In this document: positions 56,346 through 64,000 of the stretch, piece by piece
Layout: the number at the start of each line of letters is the position of its first letter
Numbering within the stretch: position 1 is the first letter of the stretch
Source: Maylandia zebra
Taxonomy: Eukaryota; Chordata; Actinopteri; Cichliformes; Cichlidae
Reading direction: 5' to 3'
Assembly: GCF_041146795.1 (NCBI RefSeq)
Contig: NC_135178.1
Location: 7,570,844-7,634,843 of the forward strand
DNA: 64,000 bases
The notes under the pieces: model-generated
Told to the model about the DNA's origin: nothing
The model's database searches: none
Seen by the model: the letters and a program-made list of their open reading frames with translations, nothing else
Made by a program: the position numbers and the translations under genes

Positions 56346-58128
56346 TAGCCTGTCTTTGTTCTGTCATTTAAGCCCCACCCCCCTGGTTACTGTTGCTATT
56401 GTAACTATTATATTATGAATGCTGGTAGCTAGCATTCCACACACACACATACACTTTTTGCCAAGGTTCCAGCTGCAGTCACCAAGACATGTAAATGTAT
56501 TTAGTAACCCTCTGGGGTCCAGAGTATAATTGGCCGTTTTTGACTACTTTAGATTTTACCTCTATATTTCACCTTTAAAAAAATCTTCTTCTTTTTTTTT
56601 TTGGCACAACCTCAAATATCTGAAATTTGAGTTAATTTTTCATTTATACTATATTTGCACAATAGATCTAAATTCAGACAAAAAAAATTCAAAATCCGAG
56701 TAGAAAATACTTGTCATTTTTACTGTAAAAGCCACAAACATGTTTAAGGAATTGTTTTCATAACTTGAAATGCGAATAGAAGTTGTACATTTGTAAAAAT
56801 TATGCACAAGTTTTGCAAACAACTTTATGTTCAGTATAATATATGCAGGTTTTCTTCCTGAATACTATCGTTGTTTATATTTACTGCGGGAAGAAACGGT
56901 TTTTATAAGGAAAAACACTAGAAAGCACTCAGTCCCCCTCCCAACTCCCCCAGCCTTTCCTATTGGTGAAAAAATATACCATGTGGACCAATCAAAAAAT
57001 GATAGGGCAACATAGCATTTAGTTGTTTACGAAGGCGGGCAGGTGTATACATATAGTTTGAGTCTGACGGCTCTTTGTTTGCTTCTCATCTGTAAACTCT
57101 GCATACTCTCTCATGTGATTCAGTTTGTTTTGAAAAGTCTCAACAGGATCTTGAGCTTTATTGTGAAAGGTTTACGTGGAAAACAAACAAGCGTACAGCG
57201 GAACCACACGATGGTTTTACCGTCATTGTTGCTAACGAAAACACGTAAAAACAGGCACTTGCCCGCCCATAGTGTGGTTATATTAAATATAAGAGAAAGA
57301 GAGAACTTTAAGAAATTAATATAGCCACTAAGGTGACCGTCAAAACGATGAAAAATACTGCTGTAAACAGTTTATTTTACGACATCACAAAACAAACGAT
57401 AGCGTAATAGGAAACGATAGACATTTTTATATCGTCATTTGATATATATCATTATATCGAACAGCCCTAACATACACTCTTATATTTGTACATATATTTA
57501 TTCTTATAATTCTCAGATTTACCCATTCGTATATTTTGCTTGTTCTTATGTTATTGTATTTTGCACACCTCTGTTGCACACACATAAGAATTTCGCTCAC
57601 ATGTGCTGTACCAGTGTACCTGCACATGTTATGTGATACGGGAAATCTCCAATTTTTTTTTATTTTGTTTTTTTTGAGATTAAATAATATACCATTGTAA
57701 AGACGACACAAGAGTTCCAGAGGCTCTTCTGGGAGCCAGAGTCGACCAGAAAACGTTTCCCCGAGCTTGAGTCCTCTATGAAGAGCAGCCTTTCCTTATC
57801 GGCAGCGGTCACAGCCGCTACAGAGCGCTGGCAGGCTTGTTTCCCTGGGCCTTAAAACTGCAAAGGCGGCACGGTGCTGTCACGCTGATGGTAAAAACAC
57901 AGGCCTTTAACACAGTGCCGCTGTGCCACTTTATTTTTTAACAAAACACTACGCTTTATGTATAAAGAACTGCCTATTCTACTACTTATTGAAGAAAAAG
58001 AATCCACAAAAGATTATTTTTACTTTCTTTTATTTGTTCCAGATAAATTATAAATTATTTTTTAAAAAGCAATGAAATGCATCAGATGTCTCCCATGCTT
58101 TCTTTTCTGCTGTAATTTTTTTTTTTTG

Positions 58129-58200
58129 AACATAAATTGGTCTATTGAAAATAAAATGTAGTAAGAACCACTACATTTTTTCAATAGGCCAATTTATGTT
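58129..58200. other. Long hairpin, unit 2
   Basis: This is the same inverted repeat as 54912-54983, 3217 bp later, without visible change. Confidence 0.9.
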
Positions 58201-58379
58201 TAAGAAAACCCCAACAATCAAATGATCTCATCTGAGCAAGCACTGGGCGACGGTGGGAAGGAAAAACTCCTTTGTCTTAAAAAGAAGAAACCTTCGACAG
58301 AACCAGGCTCAGATGGTGCGGCTTCTGTCAAGACCGGTTGGGGGTTAGGTAGTTAAAAAACTACTCTAACGGTACAGCA

Positions 58380-59345
58380 CTACAGCTTTTTGGTGGAAAT
58401 GGGTGGAAGGATGGGTGTTACACCTCGTTTCATTGGAGGTCTTACAGGTGGTCGGGGTGTAGATTCAGCTTTTTTACAAATAGGTGGCAGAGGGACAGGA
58501 CTAGGTCGTGGAATTATAACTAGTTGGGTGGGAATAGGTTGTCTGTGAAGGTTCTCAGTCATGGGAATAGGTTGCTTTCCACTTCTGGATATAGGTGGAA
58601 CACACATCCTACGAAAAGGTGGTAGGTTGTCGGTCGAGAAAGTTTCCTTTTTCGTTGGTTGTGTGACTTGAGGAGCGGGTGTCAACTTTGTCTTTTTCGG
58701 TCTAATGGGTGGCAGTGGAGTCCGCTGTAACTGTTGTTCGTCAGATGCATCTTCCCTGCCTACGTAAATGTATTTATGTTCCTCAAAAAGGGCAATGTCT
58801 TTTTCAACTTGACTCATTGCCTCTTCGAGAAACATTTTGTAATTGTATTTTTTGTGCTGTGAAGGGGAGATAGTAAAAGGGAGGGATTGATATTCAAAGT
58901 TTAGCTCATTAAACCTCCTCTTTAGGCCCTGGAGAATGTTTTGTTTCTCCTGTTCGGCCAGTGGTTTAACTGTTTCCTGTTGTTTTGTTAACCAGGCATC
59001 ATTGTCCTGCTTAGCCTTTTCTTTCTCTGCCTTTCTTCTACGCAGGTAGCCTGGAACGATTCTGTAATCGTTTTTCTGTAAATAAAAGGGGACAAGTCCA
59101 GATTTCTCAAGGAGCTGCTTGTCCCCTTTGCGTGTATCCACACAAGCAGGTTGAGCCATGACTTTCTTCATGCCTGTGTGTTCTGGTTTTTTCCTGAATG
59201 TGTGTTCAGGTTTTTCGCCTTCTGGCCTCTGTGGGCACATTTCGCGATGAGATGGGGCCTTAACTGTTCTTGGCACCATGGTCCTGTGTTCATTTTTATA
59301 TTTATTTTCTAATACAATTGCTTCCCTGTATTTAGAAATATACAT
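58380..59345 (-). CDS. Intronless enkurin-domain protein, 321 aa, copy 2
   Basis: The protein is identical in all 321 residues to copy 1. The one coding difference noticed (GCG to GCC-type change in the Ala30 codon, near 59255) is synonymous. It has the same start, stop, promoter (59457-59562) and 3' repeat. In the promoter, the third 23-bp unit reads CATGTGACATCAT instead of CATATGACATCAT. Intact frame and promoter in both copies suggest either very recent duplication or homogenisation. An assembly duplication is the main alternative. Confidence 0.82.
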   Translation of the reverse strand: MYISKYREAIVLENKYKNEHRTMVPRTVKAPSHREMCPQRPEGEKPEHTFRKKPEHTGMKKVMAQPACVDTRKGDKQLLEKSGLVPFYLQKNDYRIVPGYLRRRKAEKEKAKQDNDAWLTKQQETVKPLAEQEKQNILQGLKRRFNELNFEYQSLPFTISPSQHKKYNYKMFLEEAMSQVEKDIALFEEHKYIYVGREDASDEQQLQRTPLPPIRPKKTKLTPAPQVTQPTKKETFSTDNLPPFRRMCVPPISRSGKQPIPMTENLHRQPIPTQLVIIPRPSPVPLPPICKKAESTPRPPVRPPMKRGVTPILPPISTKKL

Positions 59346-59456
59346 TTTAGGTTTGGGTGGAGGAAGAGTACTCTACTTTGGGAGAAGGTTATAAGCGCTT
59401 TCATCTGAAAACACAATTCAATCGCTAGCTTAAAATCACCTGCAAGGGAATTCTAC

Positions 59457-59562
59457 AACTGTGTGTCGAGGCACCCCTATTTATAGATTTTTATGGCCTG
59501 GCATGTGACATCATGGTGGCCTGGCATGTGACATCATAGTGGCCTGGCATGTGACATCATGG
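59457..59562 (-). promoter_or_regulatory. Promoter of enkurin-like copy 2
   Basis: It has the same TATA box and three 23-bp CRE-like units as copy 1. All three units here carry the GTGACATCAT form. Confidence 0.6.
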
Positions 59563-61345
59563 TAGCCTGTCTTTGTTCTGTCATTTAAGCCCCACCCCCC
59601 TGGTTACTGTTGCTATTGTAACTATTATATTATGAATGCTGGTAGCTAGCATTCCACACACACACATACACTTTTTGCCAAGGTTCCAGCTGCAGTCACC
59701 AAGACATGTAAATGTATTTAGTAACCCTCTGGGGTCCAGAGTATAATTGGCCGTTTTTGACTACTTTAGATTTTACCTCTATATTTCACCTTTAAAAAAA
59801 TCTTCTTCTTTTTTTTTTTGGCACAACCTCAAATATCTGAAATTTGAGTTAATTTTTCATTTATACTATATTTGCACAATAGATCTAAATTCAGACAAAA
59901 AAAATTCAAAATCCGAGTAGAAAATACTTGTCATTTTTACTGTAAAAGCCACAAACATGTTTAAGGAATTGTTTTCATAACTTGAAATGCGAATAGAAGT
60001 TGTACATTTGTAAAAATTATGCACAAGTTTTGCAAACAACTTTATGTTCAGTATAATATATGCAGGTTTTCTTCCTGAATACTATCGTTGTTTATATTTA
60101 CTGCGGGAAGAAACGGTTTTTATAAGGAAAAACACTAGAAAGCACTCAGTCCCCCTCCCAACTCCCCCAGCCTTTCCTATTGGTGAAAAAATATACCATG
60201 TGGACCAATCAAAAAATGATAGGGCAACATAGCATTTAGTTGTTTACGAAGGCGGGCAGGTGTATACATATAGTTTGAGTCTGACGGCTCTTTGTTTGCT
60301 TCTCATCTGTAAACTCTGCATACTCTCTCATGTGATTCAGTTTGTTTTGAAAAGTCTCAACAGGATCTTGAGCTTTATTGTGAAAGGTTTACGTGGAAAA
60401 CAAACAAGCGTACAGCGGAACCACGCGATGGTTTTACCGTCATTGTTGCTAACGAAAACACGTAAAAACAGGCACTTGCCCGCCCATAGTGTGGTTATAT
60501 TAAATATAAGAGAAAGAGAGAACTTTAAGAAATTAATATAGCCACTAAGGTGACCGTCAAAACGATGAAAAATACTGCTGTAAACAGTTTATTTTACGAC
60601 ATCACAAAACAAACGATAGCGTAATAGGAAACGATAGACATTTTTATATCGTCATTTGATATATATCATTATATCGAACAGCCCTAACATACACTCTTAT
60701 ATTTGTACATATATTTATTCTTATAATTCTCAGATTTACCCATTCGTATATTTTGCTTGTTCTTATGTTATTGTATTTTGCACACCTCTGTTGCACACAC
60801 ATAAGAATTTCGCTCACATGTGCTGTACCAGTGTACCTGCACATGTTATGTGATACGGGAAATCTCCAATTTTTTTTTATTTTGTTTTTTTTGAGATTAA
60901 ATAATATACCATTGTAAAGACGACACAAGAGTTCCAGAGGCTCTTCTGGGAGCCAGAGTCGACCAGAAAACGTTTCCCCGAGCTTGAGTCCTCTATGAAG
61001 AGCAGCCTTTCCTTATCGGCAGCGGTCACAGCCGCTACAGAGCGCTGGCAGGCTTGTTTCCCTGGGCCTTAAAACTGCAAAGGCGGCACGGTGCTGTCAC
61101 GCTGATGGTAAAAACACAGGCCTTTAACACAGTGCCGCTGTGCCACTTTATTTTTTAACAAAACACTACGCTTTATGTATAAAGAACTGCCTATTCTACT
61201 ACTTATTGAAGAAAAAGAATCCACAAAAGATTATTTTTACTTTCTTTTATTTGTTCCAGATAAATTATAAATTATTTTTTAAAAAGCAATGAAATGCATC
61301 AGATGTCTCCCATGCTTTCTTTTCTGCTGTAATTTTTTTTTTTTG

Positions 61346-61417
61346 AACATAAATTGGTCTATTGAAAATAAAATGTAGTAAGAACCACTACATTTTTTCA
61401 ATAGGCCAATTTATGTT
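61346..61417. other. Long hairpin, unit 3
   Basis: This is the third copy of the inverted repeat, in the truncated unit. Confidence 0.9.
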
Positions 61418-61596
61418 TAAGAAAACCCCAACAATCAAATGATCTCATCTGAGCAAGCACTGGGCGACGGTGGGAAGGAAAAACTCCTTTGTCTTAAAAA
61501 GAAGAAACCTTCGACAGAACCAGGCTCAGATGGTGCGGCTTCTGTCAAGACCGGTTGGGGGTTAGGTAGTTAAAAAACTACTCTAACGGTACAGCA

Positions 61597-62175
61597 CTAC
61601 AGCTTTTTGGTGGAAATGGGTGGAAGGATGGGTGTTACACCTCGTTTCATTGGAGGTCTTACAGGTGGTCGGGGTGTAGATTCAGCTTTTTTACAAATAG
61701 GTGGCAGAGGGACAGGACTAGGTCGTGGAATTATAACTAGTTGGGTGGGAATAGGTTGTCTGTGAAGGTTCTCAGTCATGGGAATAGGTTGCTTTCCACT
61801 TCTGGATATAGGTGGAACACACATCCTACGAAAAGGTGGTAGGTTGTCGGTCGAGAAAGTTTCCTTTTTCGTTGGTTGTGTGACTTGAGGAGCGGGTGTC
61901 AACTTTGTCTTTTTCGGTCTAATGGGTGGCAGTGGAGTCCGCTGTAACTGTTGTTCGTCAGATGCATCTTCCCTGCCTACGTAAATGTATTTATGTTCCT
62001 CAAAAAGGGCAATGTCTTTTTCAACTTGACTCATTGCCTCTTCGAGAAACATTTTGTAATTGTATTTTTTGTGCTGTGAAGGGGAGATAGTAAAAGGGAG
62101 GGATTGATATTCAAAGTTTAGCTCATTAAACCTCCTCTTTAGGCCCTGGAGAATGTTTTGTTTCTCCTGTTCGGC
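61597..62175 (-). pseudogene. Enkurin-like copy 3, 5'-truncated
   Basis: The frame matches residues 130-321 of copies 1 and 2 exactly. Homology stops at 62175, in the codon for Ala130. The frame stays open for four codons into foreign sequence, so a chance start (MFKI at 62187) could give 196 aa. The N-terminus and the promoter are gone. The domain half that remains keeps the enkurin C-terminal helix and Pro-rich tail, but expression is unlikely. Confidence 0.85.
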
Positions 62176-62260
62176 AATCTTAAACACTATTCAAAGCTCA
62201 GTCTCCCATTTAGCAAAACTCTAAACACAAAACACACTTAGCAGTGTGGTGCACCTGTTG
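62176..62260. repeat. Fragment of the IS630-like element's terminal region
   Basis: AATCTTAAACACTATTCAAA and TTTAGCAAAACTCTAAACAC resemble the reverse complement of the right-hand subterminal sequence of the element at 62719-63999 (ACTATTCAGACTTATAGCAAA). So array unit 3 is broken where a transposon fragment begins. Confidence 0.45.
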
Positions 62261-62600
62261 TCGTGTGAAGTCTGTGTGCAGTAGTGATGTCTCCTGTGTG
62301 TCGAAGCTTTGAAGCGTGTGTCGGGTAATCTCGTGGTAGTTTTGTAAAGCGCGTATCGAGGCTTGCTTTGATTACGTATGCAGTGATGTTCGAGGCCTCG
62401 CGGGCAGTCCGTACCACGTGACTGATTCAGGAACTGGCTCGCCGGTTTGCACCAGATTCTAAATAAATTGGGCAGCAAAACACAGCTGATTCCCCGTCAC
62501 ATTGTGTTGTGGAATTGGATTACGTCCCAGTTACATACTTACTTGAACATTTCTCCTTCGATGGAACCAGCAAGGAAGAGAATATTTGTCTGACAACATT
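62261..62600 (+). mobile_element. hAT-like 5' fragment (tentative)
   Basis: CGAAGCTTTGAAGCGTGTGTC, GTTCGAGGCCTCGCGGG and CACGTGACTGATTCAGGAAC look like the 5' non-coding part of ZBED-type hAT elements. The short plus-strand frame MEPARKRIFV at 62563 resembles the N-terminus of such transposases and stops after ten codons. The ends were not resolved. Confidence 0.35.
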
Positions 62601-62718
62601 TAATCTCATCTCTCCTAATAAAGTATGCACACAGTAATAAATATCACAAATGATAAGTACCATAATATAAATCAACAACACCACAGATCTTATAATCTGA
62701 TTTCTGTCTTTTAGTTTA

Positions 62719-63999
62719 TTACAGTTTTTTCTGAATGCCTAAGCACATTTTTTGTAACTATTGGCTAATTTTGCAAAACTCTTCACACAAATAAGAAAAC
62801 CTGTCACCCAATAATCAAAACATTGTAGTTCTCTTGCAAAAGCAAACACAGCTAGATTAACTCTTCACACCTTCGTAAAAATGGTGTTTCCGTATCAAAC
62901 AGTACACACAAGCCATCATCTACTAAGCACACAATGCGCCAACTGCACACTGATGGTATGAATACAAAACACATCTGGCTTTTGCTTTCTCTGTGCACAA
63001 GGTAGGCTATGTCAGTTTGAGCTCATACTTCTGTCATAGATCCATAAGCATAGAGGGATCCAAACTTCAAGTACTGGTGTACTTGAAACACATCAAAACA
63101 AACACAAGTGTTCATTTCCAAGTATAGGATTATTTGCAATCGCCATAATGACTATATGGGTTACTTGGTCTGCAGTGAACATGCTTCCTCTGCCCCCAGC
63201 ATCTGGTCATCTAGCAATTCTGTAAAGTAACAATTTCAGTATTTTTACATCAATGGTATTGGTGTGTTTCTCATTGGCATATGGCAGTGCTACAAATCTT
63301 TGTGTGAAGTGACTGTACTAACCGATTCTCATTTCAAGATGTCCTTATGATGCTTGCTACAGTGTAGCGACTCGAGTTAGGCTGGACCCGTTGGCCAGCT
63401 ACCCTCAGGGTCATTCCACGGTTGATTACACGGTTGATTACATGGTCCACTATTGTCATCAGCAATTCTATTTCTTACTCTTCCTCCTCTCCCCCCTCCT
63501 CATCTTCCTCTCCCCCCTCCTCGTCTTCCTCTTGCTCCTCCTTGTCCTTGTCGTCCTCTTCATCCTACTTCTTCACCTCCACGTCCTCTTCCTCGGCCTC
63601 CTCTACTTCTCACTCTTTCTGCTCCCTCCATTGTACTCCGCACACACAGCTTACCTGTATTATAGTGCTTAGGCTGATTGCAAAGTGAACTAATTATCTA
63701 AAAAAGTTTTCACATGTGAAAGTGTGCCAGACAGTTGGCAAATTAGTGTTAATGATAGCCATACATGTGTATACTTTTGCTAGGAGTGTGTTGGAAATTT
63801 GGTAATTGAGTGTTGTGCAGTGAATTGTGCCTACCGTTTTGCAAAGTGTGTGTTACAAAATTGCAAACTGAGTGCAAAGCAGTTTATGTGCTTTTAGTTT
63901 TGCAAACTCAGTGAGTGGTTTTGCTATAAGTCTGAATAGTTTTAGAGATTGTGCTACAGGAATCACAGTTAGGGTTTAAGCATTCAGAAAAAACTGTAA
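62719..63999 (-). mobile_element. IS630/Tc1/mariner-type DNA transposon, internal deletion derivative
   Basis: The left end TTACAGTTTTTTCTGAATGC (62719-62738) and the right end, whose reverse complement is the same 20 bases (63999-63980), are inverted repeats. They continue less perfectly (CTAAGCA versus TTAAACC). The 1.28-kb body keeps only the transposase N-terminus (next entry). A TA-type flank is not clear, and the right flank is one base from the window end. Confidence 0.75.
63312..63631 (-). pseudogene. Transposase N-terminus, broken (IS630-like fish element)
   Basis: From ATG 63631 the minus strand reads MEGAERVRSRGRGRGRGG, a Gly/Arg-rich start. It is interrupted by two in-frame TGA codons and a frameshift, then reads IVDHVINRVINRGMTLRVAG and QRVQPNSSRYTVASIIRTS followed by TGA. 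The second part is the helix-turn-helix DNA-binding segment known from multicopy fish IS630-type transposases (MREAGQRVQPNLSRFTVA). The catalytic DDE domain is deleted. Plus-strand frames over this C/T-rich stretch are shadows. Confidence 0.75.
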
Positions 64000-64000
64000 G

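Larger units (their letters stand above)
54213..62175. repeat. 3217-bp tandem array, 2.47 units
   Basis: Unit 1 is 54213-57429, unit 2 57430-60646, and the partial unit 3 60647-62175. All landmarks recur at exactly 3217 bp. Only single-base differences were noticed, for example 54235 versus 57452 (G/A), 56036 region GGCGCC versus GGGGCC, 56334 A versus G, and 57206 A versus G in the third position. Each full unit holds an enkurin-like gene with its promoter, a minus-strand dispersed repeat, a hairpin, and a sequence with the ATATCGAACAGCCCTAA ending found in fish MITE-like repeats, at which the unit boundary falls. Unit 3 breaks off inside the gene. Confidence 0.95.

Noticed and set aside
57043..57324. 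93-codon plus-strand frame in each unit
   Set aside because: No recognisable domain, no promoter or Kozak support, and preserved only because the units are near-identical.
63391..63688. Plus-strand Pro/Ser/Leu-rich frames
   Set aside because: They are shadows of the Gly/Arg-rich transposase N-terminus on the minus strand.

Overview
The window is vertebrate nuclear DNA, most likely from a percomorph (possibly cichlid-like) teleost. The evidence is small-exon genes with GT/AG introns, a CA microsatellite, and many Tc1-like, L2-like, RTE-like and hAT remnants typical of ray-finned fish. All three recognised conserved genes (rab35, gcn1 and a vamp5-type SNARE) lie on the minus strand.

Region 1 (1-39.8 kb) is ordinary conserved gene space. 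The first coding exon of rab35 (595-646, minus) reads out of the left edge. About 2.7 kb upstream is the complete gcn1 gene (3395-32342, minus). I resolved 57 coding exons whose lengths sum to 8016 nt, which is 2671 codons plus a stop and equals the human GCN1 length. Rab35 next to Gcn1 on the same strand matches the human 12q24 arrangement. The gcn1 introns hold Tc1-like, L2-like and RTE-like insertions, some with target-site duplications. A short three-exon R-SNARE gene (vamp5-type, 104 aa) lies at 35880-39768.

Region 2 (39.8-48.8 kb) is gene-poor. It has Tc1 debris, 3' ends of retroelement-like sequences, and a 1.3 kb element at 42385-43700 with a decayed frame for a single-pass membrane protein and a peptide-repeat region.

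Region 3 (48.8-62.2 kb) is a recently rearranged accessory block. It holds an intronless coiled-coil gene (402 aa, 51416-52624), a partial copy of that gene's 3' end 2.2 kb away fused to a hAT transposase remnant, a three-exon ddx54 fragment, and a 3217-bp tandem unit present 2.47 times at almost complete identity. Each full unit carries an intronless enkurin-domain gene (321 aa, minus strand). The coiled-coil gene and the enkurin-like genes share a promoter layout (ATGATGTCAC element, TATA-like box, AGGGGTG, ACACACAG). Both also end in or just before the same dispersed fish repeat, which supplies the coiled-coil gene's last codons and stop. This set of intronless, repeat-terminated genes is the most unusual part of the window.

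Region 4 (62.2-64.0 kb) holds a hAT-like fragment and a deletion derivative of an IS630/Tc1/mariner-type transposon. Its terminal inverted repeats are complete inside the window and its transposase N-terminus is broken.
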